From NCBI RefSeq assembly GCF_016861975.1, contig NZ_BOMB01000001.1, positions 372,001 through 436,000 of the forward strand: a stretch of DNA of 64,000 nucleotides, given 5' to 3'. This DNA is from Actinocatenispora rupis (GTDB taxonomy: Bacteria; Actinomycetota; Actinomycetes; Mycobacteriales; Micromonosporaceae). The position numbers and the translations under genes are program-made. Below are positions 19,256-27,823 of the stretch, piece by piece; within the stretch, counting starts at the first letter, position 1; the number at the start of each line of letters is the position of its first letter. Below the pieces are notes generated by a model that made no database searches, was not told the DNA's origin, and saw only the letters and a program-made list of their open reading frames with translations.

Positions 19256-19660
19256 ATGACCGTTTCGATCAGCACCGTGCACGTGCTCGTGGACGATCCC
19301 GACGCCGCGCTCGCCTTCTACCGCGACACCCTGGGCCTCACCGTACGCAACGAGGTCGCGCACGACGGCTTCCGCTGGATCGTGCTGTACGCGCCGAGCC
19401 AGCCGGAGATCCAGATCGTGCTCTCCCAGCCGCACGCGGGCCGTTCGCAGCAGGACGGCGACACGATCGCGGCGCTGCTGGCGAAGGGCGAGCTGCGCCC
19501 GCTGCACTTCCGTACCGACGATCTGGACGCGACGTTCGAGAAGATCGCCGCCACCCCGGGCGCCGAGGTACTTCAGGAGCCGGTCAGCCAGCCGTGGGGT
19601 GCCCGCGACGCCGCCGTCCGCGACCCCGCCGGCAACTTCCTCCGGATCGAACAGGCCTGA
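19256..19660 (+). CDS. VOC/glyoxalase-fold protein
   Basis: Vicinal-oxygen-chelate protein of 134 residues made of two paired beta-alpha-beta-beta-beta units. STVHVLVDDPDAALAFYRDTLGLTV opens the fold and AAVRDPAGNFLRIEQ closes it, with His and Glu in metal-ligand positions. The substrate is unknown; such proteins may bind or inactivate small molecules or act as bleomycin-type binders. The gene order AraC regulator then VOC protein is repeated at 31596-32553. Confidence 0.85.
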   Translation: MTVSISTVHVLVDDPDAALAFYRDTLGLTVRNEVAHDGFRWIVLYAPSQPEIQIVLSQPHAGRSQQDGDTIAALLAKGELRPLHFRTDDLDATFEKIAATPGAEVLQEPVSQPWGARDAAVRDPAGNFLRIEQA

Positions 19661-19799
19661 GGGTGCACGGCCCGTCCGACACCGGTCGGTACGGGCCGGT
19701 CCCGGCCGCGATGAGCGTCACTACGCGTCGTGGAGCAACCTCGTAGCGCGGCGGTTCGTTGTCCGAGTCGAGTACGCGCGACGAGGGGGAGGGCCGACG

Positions 19800-20951
19800 G
19801 TGGCTGAGTTCGAGCCGGTGAACGAGCTGGAGTTCCGGATGCGTGCCGCGCTGGCGACCGGCGACCAGGAGACGTACCTGCGGCTGCTCGCGGCCGCCGA
19901 CCTCGTCCTGCCCGTCGGCGGTACGGTCGTCGACGCGTGGCCGACGGTCGTCAGCGAGGGGCAGACGTTCGTCGCGGCGTACACCTCGCCGGCGGCGATG
20001 GCGGTCTCCACGACCGGCCAGTTCGAGGGGGGTCGAGCGGTCGCGTTCCGCGACCTGGTGGCGGCGTGGCCGGACCCGGCCTGGTCGCTGGTCGTCGACC
20101 CCGGCCTGCCGCTGGCCGCGCACCTGCCGGCCAGCCTGATCCGGCAGATGGCCGGCGGCGAGTTCGGGGTGCAGGACACCGTGCCGCTGCCGCCGGCCGA
20201 CCCGGACCCGCCCGCCGCGGACCCCGTCGGGGCGTCTCCGGCCGCCGCGACGACCGGCGCCGAAACCGACGACCACGACGACCTGGCCGACGAACTGGAC
20301 GACGGGCCGGCCGGTGATCTGGACGGCGAGCGTGCCGGTCGCCCGGTGTCGCCCGCGGCCGAGGTACCCGAGGAGCCGCCGCGGGACTGGCCGCCGCGGT
20401 ACGCCGCCGACGAGCCGGCCGCGCCGGTGGAGGCGGAGGAGCCGGACACCGATCCGGTACCGACGGTCATGCAGAAGGTGATCCCGCCGGACCAGGTCGG
20501 CTTCTACCTCGACAAGGGGTACGACTGGGTCGCCGGCTACGTGCACCGCTGGCAGGACGCCGCCGAACTGGAGACGGTGCCGGACATCGTACGGAACCTG
20601 GGCCTGGCGTACGCGGGGTCGCCGTTCTCGGTCACCGACGACGCGGTGCACGTACTGCGCTGGACCGCGTACCGGTCGGAGCTGTACCGGGTGCCGATCG
20701 GTGGCACGGACGAGTCGGCGGTGGACGAGACGCCGGGTGGCTGGGTGGTCGAGCACCCGCCGTTCTCGGGGACCGGTGAGGTGCCGGGATCCCGGCTGCG
20801 GATCCCCGAGTACAAGATCGACAGCATCCGGCTGCCGCACCAGGCGGAGATGTGGCGGATCGGCGCGGACGGCAGTCACCGGTTCATGGCCGTGTACGAC
20901 GCGGACGAGCAGCGCTGGCTCGTCAACCGGGAACTGGTACGGGAGGTCTGA
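19800..20951 (+). CDS. SseB-like N-terminal domain protein with acidic linker
   Basis: Cytosolic protein of 383 residues. Residues 1-120 (NELEFRMRAALATGDQETYLRLLAAADLVLPV..., then a segment ending SLVVDPGLPLAAHLP) resemble the SseB N-terminal fold common in actinobacteria. Residues about 125-215 form a Pro/Ala/Asp/Glu-rich disordered linker. Residues 216-383 form a second globular domain with many aromatic residues. The function is unknown; in related bacteria such proteins are loosely linked to secretion (ESX) systems, but no ESX gene is here. GTG 19800 has GGAGG 7 nt upstream. It overlaps the next gene by one base. Confidence 0.65.
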   Translation: MAEFEPVNELEFRMRAALATGDQETYLRLLAAADLVLPVGGTVVDAWPTVVSEGQTFVAAYTSPAAMAVSTTGQFEGGRAVAFRDLVAAWPDPAWSLVVDPGLPLAAHLPASLIRQMAGGEFGVQDTVPLPPADPDPPAADPVGASPAAATTGAETDDHDDLADELDDGPAGDLDGERAGRPVSPAAEVPEEPPRDWPPRYAADEPAAPVEAEEPDTDPVPTVMQKVIPPDQVGFYLDKGYDWVAGYVHRWQDAAELETVPDIVRNLGLAYAGSPFSVTDDAVHVLRWTAYRSELYRVPIGGTDESAVDETPGGWVVEHPPFSGTGEVPGSRLRIPEYKIDSIRLPHQAEMWRIGADGSHRFMAVYDADEQRWLVNRELVREV

Positions 20952-21316
20952 TGCGCGACGGCTTCTACGCCCGCTGGCGGGGCGCCGAGTACGAGGCGGC
21001 GCCGAGCAGCGGCGGCGCCCACCTGTACAGCGGGGAGGGTGACCTGCCCGGCTTCGAGGCGGTCGCCAGCGGCCGGTACCGGCGGATCGTCTCGTTCTCC
21101 GACCTGGACGAGTTCGGGTACGTGATCACCGCGGGGGCGTTGCGCGGCGAGCCGGTGAAGGTGCTCGCCGAGCACGAGGAGTGGCTGCGGGTGGAGTACA
21201 CCGGGGGGCGGGCGCCGCGGGCGGAACGCCTCGGCCTGGACCGGTTCGACCGCGGTGTCTACCAGTCGTGGGTGCTGCGCACCGAGGTCACCGACCTGCA
21301 CGAGGTCCGCCTCTGA
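20951..21316 (+). CDS. hypothetical protein coupled to SseB-like gene
   Basis: Protein of 121 residues that I do not recognise. It begins MRDGFYARWRGAEYEAAPS and is rich in Arg, Glu and aromatics, with no signal peptide or membrane segment. It looks like a compact beta-rich fold (EYEAA, VKVLAEH, WLRVEYTGG). TGATG overlap with the SseB-like gene implies coupled translation, and perhaps a physical partnership with that protein's C-terminal domain. It ends 17 nt from the convergent sugar transferase gene. Confidence 0.7.
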   Translation: MRDGFYARWRGAEYEAAPSSGGAHLYSGEGDLPGFEAVASGRYRRIVSFSDLDEFGYVITAGALRGEPVKVLAEHEEWLRVEYTGGRAPRAERLGLDRFDRGVYQSWVLRTEVTDLHEVRL

Positions 21317-21333
21317 CGCCGGTTCGCGCGGGC

Positions 21334-22215
21334 TCAGGCCCGGCGGCTGCCGCGGGCGGTGGTGACGGCGGCCATCCACAGCAGCCGCACGTCCAGTCCC
21401 AGGCACATGCACCGGATGTACGTCCGGTCCTTGCGCAGCCGTTCGTGCACCGACAGGTTGTACTTCTGGATCTGCGCGATGCACGCGATGCCGGGGCGGA
21501 CGCTGTGCCGTTCGGCGAACCCGGGCAGCTGCTCCAGGTCGTACTGGACGAGCACGGTGCGCAGCGGGCGCGGGCCGACGAGGCTCATCGAGCCCTGCAG
21601 TACGTTGAGCAGTTCGCTGATCTCGTCCAGGTGCCAGCGGCGCAGCCACGTGCCGACCGCGAGTACCCGGCCGTCGTGGGCGGGTGACGCGATCGGGCCG
21701 GTCGACTGCTCCGCCCGGTACCGCATGCTCCGGAACTTGACCTGCCGGAACGTCACCCCGCCCTGGCCCACCGAGTACTTGATGAACAGCACGGGGCCCG
21801 GTTCGGCGAGCCAGACGAGCGCCGCGATCACCGGCCACAGCGGCAACGTGAGCGCGAGTCCGATCGTCGCGACCACCACGTCGAACGCGCGCTTGGCCGG
21901 TTGCGGCGGCCGTCTCCGCACGTCCAGGTGGTACGCCAGCACCTTCTCGCGCACCGCCCGCCCCGGCGCCGTGTTGTACTCGATCAGCCCGGTGCGCAGC
22001 GCGGTGGCGACGAGGCCGCCGGCGAACCCGGCGACCGGTACGAGCAGGAGGGCGGCGACCGGCCCGGCGCGCCACCACGCCAGCGGCGCGGACACCAGCA
22101 CGGCGACCAGTACGGCGAGCCGGTCGGCGCCGAGGGCGGCGCGCGGCAGCCGGCGCGTACCGGCGGTCAGGACGGCCGACAGTGCCGCCGGCCCGGCGAA
22201 CAGCCACAGGTACAC
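21334..22215 (-). CDS. bacterial sugar transferase (polyprenyl-phosphate glycosyl-1-phosphate transferase)
   Basis: Initiating membrane enzyme of 293 residues that moves a sugar-1-phosphate onto undecaprenyl phosphate. About three hydrophobic helices occupy residues 1-85. The catalytic core follows: KRAFDVVVATIGL (reentrant helix), GVTFRQVKFRSMR, RRWHLDEISELLNVLQGSMSLVGPRP with the Asp-Glu pair. It is shorter than WbaP-type enzymes (about 470) and longer than PglC (about 200). It is the last gene of the three-gene glycan operon, 13 nt after the amidotransferase. Confidence 0.9.
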   Translation of the reverse strand: MYLWLFAGPAALSAVLTAGTRRLPRAALGADRLAVLVAVLVSAPLAWWRAGPVAALLLVPVAGFAGGLVATALRTGLIEYNTAPGRAVREKVLAYHLDVRRRPPQPAKRAFDVVVATIGLALTLPLWPVIAALVWLAEPGPVLFIKYSVGQGGVTFRQVKFRSMRYRAEQSTGPIASPAHDGRVLAVGTWLRRWHLDEISELLNVLQGSMSLVGPRPLRTVLVQYDLEQLPGFAERHSVRPGIACIAQIQKYNLSVHERLRKDRTYIRCMCLGLDVRLLWMAAVTTARGSRRA

Positions 22216-22228
22216 CCGGGCCTCCCCC

Positions 22229-24109
22229 CTACCGCTGGATGCGATGCCGATCGGCCCAGATGCTGAACATCAGCAGGATCCAGATCTGTCGGGCGTGCTC
22301 CGCCGCCCCGGCCATGTGCTCGGTGACCAGCCGGTTCACCTCGTCGTACCGGAAGAAGCCCTGTCGCTGCACGGTCTGCCGCCCCAGGTACTCGTCGACC
22401 AGCGGCCGGAACGGTCCGCACAGCCAGCGGGGCAGCGGGGCGTTGAAGCCGCGCTTCGGCGCGGTCAGGGTCGCCTCCGGCAGCATCCCCGACAGCGCCC
22501 GCCGGACCAGCCGCTTCGGCCGGTATCCCGGCATCTTCAGCCGGTCCGGCAACGAGAACGCGAACTCCACCAGGTCGGTCGCCAGCAACGGCACCCGTAC
22601 CTCCAGGGAGTTCGCCATCGACAGCCGGTCGACCTTCACCAGCACGTCGTCCGGCAGGTACACGTTGGCGTCGGTGTACTGGAAGTGCGTCAGCGGGTCG
22701 AACGCCGTCGGCCGGTAGTCGTACGTCGCGTGGGTGTGGTAGCTGTCGTCGAGGCCCGCGCGCGCCTCCGGCGTCAGCAACCGGTCCTTGTGCGCCTCGC
22801 GGAACACCACCCGCCACAGGTAGTGGCTGCGCGCCGGGTGCGCGAGCGCGTTGTCGGCGAACCGCCGCGCCCGGAACTCCAGCGGCGTCCGCGCGCCCGA
22901 CGCCGGCAGCCGCCCCACCAGCGCCGGCACCATCCGCCGCGTCACCACCCCCGGCAGGTTCCGGTACGGCCGGGCCAGCTTGTCCGCCAGGTACGTCTGG
23001 TACCCGGCGAACAGCTCGTCGCCGCCGTCCCCGCCGAGCACCACCCCCACGTACTCCCGGGCCAGCCGGCACAGGTAGTACGTCGGGACCATGGACGGGT
23101 CGGCGAACGGCTGGTCGAACGCCGGCAGGATCGTCTCCAGCACGTCCTCCGGCCGCGGTGTCACGACCGCCTCGACGTGCCGGGTGCCGAGCCGTTCGGC
23201 GACCAGCCGGGCCAGCCGCCGCTCGTCGTACGAGGCGTCCTCGAAGCCGACGGAGAACGTCGTCAGCTCGCGCTCCGGCCACAGCCGCCGCGCCGTCGCC
23301 AGGACGCTCGCCGAGTCCAGGCCACCGCTCAGGAAGAACCCCACCGGCACGTCCGCGTCGTACTGCGCGGCCACGCTCGCCAGCAGCGTCTGCCGCAGCA
23401 TCGCCGCCGCGCTGGCCGGTGACAGGTCGCGCCGCGGCTGCACCGCCGACAGGTCCCAGAACCGGCAGGCGTGGTAGCGGCCGTGCCGCCACACCAGCGT
23501 CGTCGCCGGCGGCAGCGCGTGGATCCGCTCGTACGCGGTGCGCGGGCCCGGGATGTACATCAGCGACAGGTAGTCGCTGAGTGCCTGCATGTCCACGGTC
23601 CGCGGCACCCCGGCCGCGTGCAGCGCCTTGATCTCCGAACCGAACACCAGGCCGTCGTCGTGGCTGGCGTAGTACAGCGGCTTGATGCCGAGCCGATCCC
23701 GCGCCAGGACCAGCTTCTCCTGCCGCTCGTCCCACACCGCCAGCGCGAACATGCCCTCCAGCCGCGCCGGAAACCCCTCCCCGTACTCCTCGTACAGGTG
23801 CGGGACGACCGCGGCGTCGCTGCCGCTGTCGAACCGGTGGCCGCGGGCGACGAGCATCGCGCGCAGTTCCCGGTGGTTGTAGATCTCGCCGTTGACGACC
23901 GCGTGCACGGTGCCGTCCTCGTTCGCCAGCGGTTGCCGGCCGTTCGCGAGATCGACGATGGCGAGCCGGCGCGCGACCAGGCCCGCCGGGCCCGACCGGT
24001 ACACGCCCTCGTCGTCCGGCCCGCGGTGGGTCAGCACCCGGCACATGGCGTGCAGCCGGCGCGGCGACACCGCGCGTTCGGGGTGGACCATCCCCGCGAT
24101 TCCGCACAC
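22229..24109 (-). CDS. asparagine synthase-like glutamine amidotransferase
   Basis: Protein of 626 residues. The N-terminal class II glutaminase uses Cys2 as nucleophile (start CGIAGMVHPE, then THRGPDDEG and VNGEIYNHRELR). The C-terminal ATP-pyrophosphatase domain has the PP-loop SGGLDS, and the family marker LGGDGGDELFAGY follows. GTG 24109 directly exposes Cys2 after Met removal and has GGAGG 8 nt upstream. Because it lies between two glycan genes, it may amidate a sugar acid or a precursor rather than make free asparagine, as proposed for exopolysaccharide amidotransferases. Confidence 0.9.
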   Translation of the reverse strand: MCGIAGMVHPERAVSPRRLHAMCRVLTHRGPDDEGVYRSGPAGLVARRLAIVDLANGRQPLANEDGTVHAVVNGEIYNHRELRAMLVARGHRFDSGSDAAVVPHLYEEYGEGFPARLEGMFALAVWDERQEKLVLARDRLGIKPLYYASHDDGLVFGSEIKALHAAGVPRTVDMQALSDYLSLMYIPGPRTAYERIHALPPATTLVWRHGRYHACRFWDLSAVQPRRDLSPASAAAMLRQTLLASVAAQYDADVPVGFFLSGGLDSASVLATARRLWPERELTTFSVGFEDASYDERRLARLVAERLGTRHVEAVVTPRPEDVLETILPAFDQPFADPSMVPTYYLCRLAREYVGVVLGGDGGDELFAGYQTYLADKLARPYRNLPGVVTRRMVPALVGRLPASGARTPLEFRARRFADNALAHPARSHYLWRVVFREAHKDRLLTPEARAGLDDSYHTHATYDYRPTAFDPLTHFQYTDANVYLPDDVLVKVDRLSMANSLEVRVPLLATDLVEFAFSLPDRLKMPGYRPKRLVRRALSGMLPEATLTAPKRGFNAPLPRWLCGPFRPLVDEYLGRQTVQRQGFFRYDEVNRLVTEHMAGAAEHARQIWILLMFSIWADRHRIQR

Positions 24110-24155
24110 GCCAACCACCTCCGCCCGCGTCTCCTCGCGCACTCCCGCCCGGAGT

Positions 24156-25046
24156 TCAGATCGGGACCGACGACGGCGCGGCACGGGCGGCCGGCACCGG
24201 CGCCGGCCGGTACACGCGGGCCCGCTGCGCCAGCAGCCGCGCCAGGTATCCCGGGCCGAGCAGCAGGTACCGCCGCCACAGCCGCCGCGGCTCCTGCCAC
24301 AGCCGGGCCACCCAGGCCAGGCCGTACCGCTGCATCCAGCGCGGCGCCGGGCGCAGCCGCCCGGCGTGGTAGTCGAACGCCGCGCCGACCGCCAGTACCG
24401 GCAACGCCACCCGCGGCGCGAGCGCGGACGCGAGCACCTCCTGCCGCGGGCACCCGGTGCCGAGCAGTACGATCCGCGCACCGGAGCCGGCGATCCGCCC
24501 CGCCAACCGCGCCACCTCCACCCCGCCCCCGGTACGGAACGCCGACGGTTCGGCGCCCGCCACCCGCAGCCCCGCGTACCGCCGGCGGAGCCTGGTGGCC
24601 AGCGCGGACACGGTGTCCGGCGTCGATCCGTACAGGTAGACGGGGAGGTCGTCGGCGGCGGCTCGGGCGAGCAGCCGGCCGACCAGGTCCGGGCCGCTGA
24701 CCCAGTCCCGTACTCCCGCCCGGTGCAGCAGGTTCAGGGCCCACCGGACCGGCTGTCCGTCCGGCGCCACGATGTCCAGACCGTTCAACCGCCCCGCGTA
24801 CGCCCGGTCGTGCACCGCGGTCATCACGCCGTGTACCGCCAGCGCGGTCACCGTCAGTGGCCGGCGCCGTACGGCAGCGTCGACCAGCCGATCGATGACC
24901 TGCCGGTAGTCCACCACGCTGACGAGCACCCCCAGCACGTTCCGCCGGTCGGGGTGGGGCGGTGGCGTGAGAGGGCGGCCCGCCCGTGCCGGGTCGGGCG
25001 CCGGTTCCGACACAGACGGGTAACCGTGCCGCACGCATCCCCCCAT
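24156..25046 (-). CDS. WecG/TagA/CpsF family glycosyltransferase
   Basis: Cytosolic, membrane-associated GT26-type transferase of 296 residues, usually adding the second sugar (e.g. ManNAc or ManNAcA) to a lipid-linked sugar. Motifs are VTALAVHGVMTAVHD, LDIVAPDGQPVRWAL, GPDL, VYLYGSTPDTV, VLLGTGCPRQE (the family's GxPxQE), and AAFDYHAGRLRPAPRWMQRYGLAW near the C-terminus. ATG 25046 is given; an internal GTG at 25034 is possible. It is the first gene of the operon and is preceded by a 475-base gene-free stretch that must hold the promoter. Confidence 0.88.
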   Translation of the reverse strand: MGGCVRHGYPSVSEPAPDPARAGRPLTPPPHPDRRNVLGVLVSVVDYRQVIDRLVDAAVRRRPLTVTALAVHGVMTAVHDRAYAGRLNGLDIVAPDGQPVRWALNLLHRAGVRDWVSGPDLVGRLLARAAADDLPVYLYGSTPDTVSALATRLRRRYAGLRVAGAEPSAFRTGGGVEVARLAGRIAGSGARIVLLGTGCPRQEVLASALAPRVALPVLAVGAAFDYHAGRLRPAPRWMQRYGLAWVARLWQEPRRLWRRYLLLGPGYLARLLAQRARVYRPAPVPAARAAPSSVPI

Positions 25047-25521
25047 GTGTGTGCCCGATCAGCGTACGTGCGCGCGCTGTCCGACACGGCGGGAACGGCG
25101 CATCCGCCCGTGCCGAAAGCCGCAGCCGGAGCACCCCGCCGACGCCCGTACGCGGGCGGTGCGGAGACCCCCGAAATGCCTGCTGACAAGGGATCCGGCG
25201 TACGGGAGCGGTCCCGCGCACCCGCCCGGGCGGCGACGGATCGCGGTGCGTACGACTGGCCGATCGGCGTCCACCGGACGGGTGGATCGGGCGCCCGCGC
25301 GAGACGTCCCCGACGAGCCGTTCGGGTGCCTGCGGATTCGTTCGGACGCGCCGATCGCCTGCCCGCCTCGATGCCCGGAACGCGTGTGGACAAACGGATC
25401 GGCCACGTCCGTGCGGCGGCTCGGTCGGACGGTGCGCGGGATCGATGCCGGCGGACGGTTCGGGCGCGCCGGCGGTGGCGGGGAACGGTCCGGACAGACG
25501 GATCCGGCGCGCGGGGCCGGG
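25047..25521. other. gene-free stretch upstream of glycan operon
   Basis: This is about 475 bases with no credible coding frame. It separates the glycan operon from the repair operon, both on the minus strand, and should contain the glycan promoter. It is rich in GGATC/CGGAT words but has no long repeat, RNA gene or clear promoter that I could identify. Confidence 0.5.
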
Positions 25522-26433
25522 CTAGAAGCGGGCGAACGAGCGGATCGGTGCGCGTGGCGCCCGCCGCGGTTCCCGGATCGAACCGTGCGTGATGAGCCGG
25601 ACGACCCGGGCGCGGTGCCCGCGGAACGGGGCGAGCAGCTCCAGCATCCGGGCGTCCGTGCCGCGCGGCTCGCCGGCCAGCGCGTACGCGACCTGGTGGG
25701 GGACGTGGTAGTCGCCCACGCTCACCGCGTCGGGGTCACCGAACGCCACGGCGGACACCTCGGCCGCCGTCCACGGGCCGACCCCGGGCAGCGTCATCAT
25801 CAGCCGGCACGCCTCGGCGGGCGGGCCGTCGACCGTACGTTCGAGCCGGTCGGCGACGGTGCCGAGCCGGCGCAGGGTGTCGGCGCGGCGTCGTTCGATC
25901 CCGAGCGGATGGAACGCCCAGTACGGTGCCGCCGCGACGGTCCGCGCCGCCGGCGGTACGAGCAGGTCGACGGGGCCGGGCGCCGGGTCGCCGAACCGCC
26001 GCACGAGCCCCGCGTACGACCGGGTCGCCTCGACGGTGGTCACCTTCTGCGCCAGCACGGCGCGCAGCAGTTCCTCGAAGACCCGCTCGGTACGGGCCAG
26101 CCGGATGCCCGGCATCGCGTCGGCGAGCACCGCGACCACGGGGTCCTGTCGGGCCAGCGGCAGGAAGCCGGCCGGGTCGTCGCGCAGCCCGGTCAGCGCG
26201 TCGGCGCGGTCCAGCAGCCAGCCGGCGCCGTCGCCCCACGCGGCAACGGACAGCGTGCCCTCGCGGTGTCCAATGTGGACGGTGCCGGGCCCGTCGGGTG
26301 TCCGCACCGCCTTCCACAGGTTCGCCCGGCCCAGCCGGGTGGTCGGATCCGAACGGCCGCAACACAACACCCCGACCGTACGGCGGAAGTCGTAACCGTC
26401 CGGCGCCGCGAGGGTGACGGTGCGGGTGGTCAT
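25522..26433 (-). CDS. DNA-3-methyladenine glycosylase II-like (HhH-GPD)
   Basis: Base-excision glycosylase of 303 residues of the AlkA type. The helix-hairpin-helix MTLPGVGPWTAAEV is followed by the catalytic Asp in DAVSVGDYHVPH, about residue 238. An N-terminal beta-rich region (residues 1-100) resembles the AlkA amino domain. The enzyme would remove alkylated purines from DNA. It is the last gene of the repair operon, its ATG overlapping the stop of the NurA-like gene (ATGA). The C-terminus is basic (EPRRAPRAPIRSFARF). Confidence 0.85.
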   Translation of the reverse strand: MTTRTVTLAAPDGYDFRRTVGVLCCGRSDPTTRLGRANLWKAVRTPDGPGTVHIGHREGTLSVAAWGDGAGWLLDRADALTGLRDDPAGFLPLARQDPVVAVLADAMPGIRLARTERVFEELLRAVLAQKVTTVEATRSYAGLVRRFGDPAPGPVDLLVPPAARTVAAAPYWAFHPLGIERRRADTLRRLGTVADRLERTVDGPPAEACRLMMTLPGVGPWTAAEVSAVAFGDPDAVSVGDYHVPHQVAYALAGEPRGTDARMLELLAPFRGHRARVVRLITHGSIREPRRAPRAPIRSFARF

Positions 26434-27419
26434 GCCGCGGTCCGGGCGGCGGCCGACCGCAGGCCGCGCAACAGCAACCGCGGATCGCCGAGCAGCGCGC
26501 GCAACCGGCGCTCCAACCCCGCGATCGGCACCAGGTTCTGCGGCGCCCGCGGATCCTTGTACGCGCTGGACGCGAACCGCGGCAGCGTCACCGCCGAGAT
26601 GTCCGCGTAGCGCACGGCGTCCGGGCGGGGCCAGTCCGCCGGGCACTCCAGCCGGACGATGCCCGACCACGGGGAGCCCGGCGCGCACGGCAGCCGCAGG
26701 TACCACGAGTAGCGGTGCCACTGGCCGCCGAGCAGGAACAACGGGGTGCGCTGACTGGGCGCGAGGCTCGTCACCACCCGCGTCAGCTCCCCGTCCAGGT
26801 ACTGCTTGTGGTGCGTCTTGGCATATCCCAGGGCCCGGGGGAGCGCGGTGCGCCCGCGCAGCGGGCCGTCGACCACCAGCAGGTCCGGCTCGTCGTCCGT
26901 GGCGTCCCGCCGGGCCCGCTCCGACACCTGCACCTCCAGCTCGTACAGCCGGCGTTGCAGCTCGGCGTCGACCTGGCTCGGATCGTCGCCCACGACCCGG
27001 TGCGGCCGGTACACGGCGGTGGCGTGCGCGCGCAGCGGCGCGACCGACGGCCCCGGCGCGAACAGCCCGTGCGACACCCCCGACAACCCCAGCTCGGCGA
27101 CGCCCGCCGCCAGGTCGCAGCGCACCACCCCCGCCGCGTACGACGCGCAGACGCCCGGCCGGGCCACGCCCTCGTCGTCCTCCACCCACACCCGCGCGTC
27201 GATCCGCCGTACGCCGTCGACCAGCAGTACCGTCCGCGGCGGGCGCGCGTCCGGCGCCGGGGTCAGCGGCGACCAGGCGGCCGCCGGACGCTCCACCCCG
27301 GTCTCCACCGGCGCGCTGCTCGCCGCCGCCGGACCGCCACCCGGGCCGGCGTCCGCCTCGAACGACCGCCCGTACGACGGGTCCCACGCGTCGACGTGCA
27401 CCTTCACACCCACGGCCAC
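26430..27419 (-). CDS. NurA-like nuclease domain protein
   Basis: Protein of 329 residues. Two Asp-Gly motifs, LLVDGVRRIDARVW (Asp68) and LLVVDGPLRGR (Asp184), plus GYAKTHHKQYL at about 199-209 follow the metal-binding layout of NurA 5'-3' nucleases. These work with the HerA translocase in DNA end resection. The match is by motif reading, not alignment. The gene lies in the same operon as SbcC and SbcD, and a HerA-like gene is 8.6 kb away. The start is uncertain: GTG 27419, 27413 or 27407 are all possible, and none has a good ribosome site. Confidence 0.7.
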   Translation of the reverse strand: MAVGVKVHVDAWDPSYGRSFEADAGPGGGPAAASSAPVETGVERPAAAWSPLTPAPDARPPRTVLLVDGVRRIDARVWVEDDEGVARPGVCASYAAGVVRCDLAAGVAELGLSGVSHGLFAPGPSVAPLRAHATAVYRPHRVVGDDPSQVDAELQRRLYELEVQVSERARRDATDDEPDLLVVDGPLRGRTALPRALGYAKTHHKQYLDGELTRVVTSLAPSQRTPLFLLGGQWHRYSWYLRLPCAPGSPWSGIVRLECPADWPRPDAVRYADISAVTLPRFASSAYKDPRAPQNLVPIAGLERRLRALLGDPRLLLRGLRSAAARTAA

Positions 27420-27823
27420 CCCCGGCTCGCACCCGGTCGCCGGGAACCGTCGGCCACCGTGGCCGCGGTCCGGCGCGTACCCCCGATGATGCGCCCCGTC
27501 GCGCGGCGCCCCGCGCCGCACCCGCCGGTGGCGCCGGGTTTCCCGAGGCCGCCGGACCACCCGGGGCCGCGGCGACATGCGCGGACACCGGACCACCCGG
27601 AGCTGTCGGCTCGTCCGGGAGCGCCCGATCGCGGTGGGCCGTCGGGTTGCCTTGTGTCGCTGGTTCGCGCGGGGCCGTCGGGTTGCCTTGTGCCGTTGGT
27701 TCGCGCGGGGCCGTCGGGGCGCGTGGCGACGCCGGGTCGGGAAACGGTGCCGGATCGGTTGGGGTTGTTGGGTTTCGCGGTGTCGCCGGGGCGTTCGCGT
27801 ACGCCGGGGGCGGGTGGGGTCAT
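27404..27823 (-). CDS. possible small repeat-containing ORF between sbcC and NurA-like gene
   Basis: Frame of 139 codons beginning with ATG that overlaps the sbcC stop (ATGA) and ending 16 nt inside the NurA-like gene, so its placement is that of an operon member. The product is Pro/Arg/Gly-rich and disordered. It contains a 12-residue repeat (RQPDGPARTxxT, two copies plus a diverged one) encoded by the 36-bp DNA repeat. Third-position GC is clearly lower than in neighbouring genes, and no domain is recognisable. It could be a spacer reading frame rather than a gene, or an extension of the NurA-like protein lost by frameshift. Confidence 0.3.
   Translation of the reverse strand: MTPPAPGVRERPGDTAKPNNPNRSGTVSRPGVATRPDGPARTNGTRQPDGPARTSDTRQPDGPPRSGAPGRADSSGWSGVRACRRGPGWSGGLGKPGATGGCGAGRRATGRIIGGTRRTAATVADGSRRPGASRGWPWV
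27636..27721. repeat. 36-bp tandem direct repeat
   Basis: Units start at 27636 and 27672, each beginning GGGCCGTCGGGTTGCCTTGTG and differing by only two bases; a partial third copy starts at 27708. The 36-bp period is a multiple of three and keeps all frames open. Confidence 0.8.

Noticed and set aside
19800-21316. Type VII secretion locus
   Set aside because: Only an SseB-like domain is present; no EccC ATPase, WXG100 or mycosin genes are in the window.
25047-25521. Possible small gene or repeat array upstream of the glycan operon
   Set aside because: Only scattered GGATC-like words; no frame has plausible codon use and no regular repeat spacing.
27636-27721. CRISPR-like array
   Set aside because: Repeats are contiguous with no unique spacers, and there are no cas genes.
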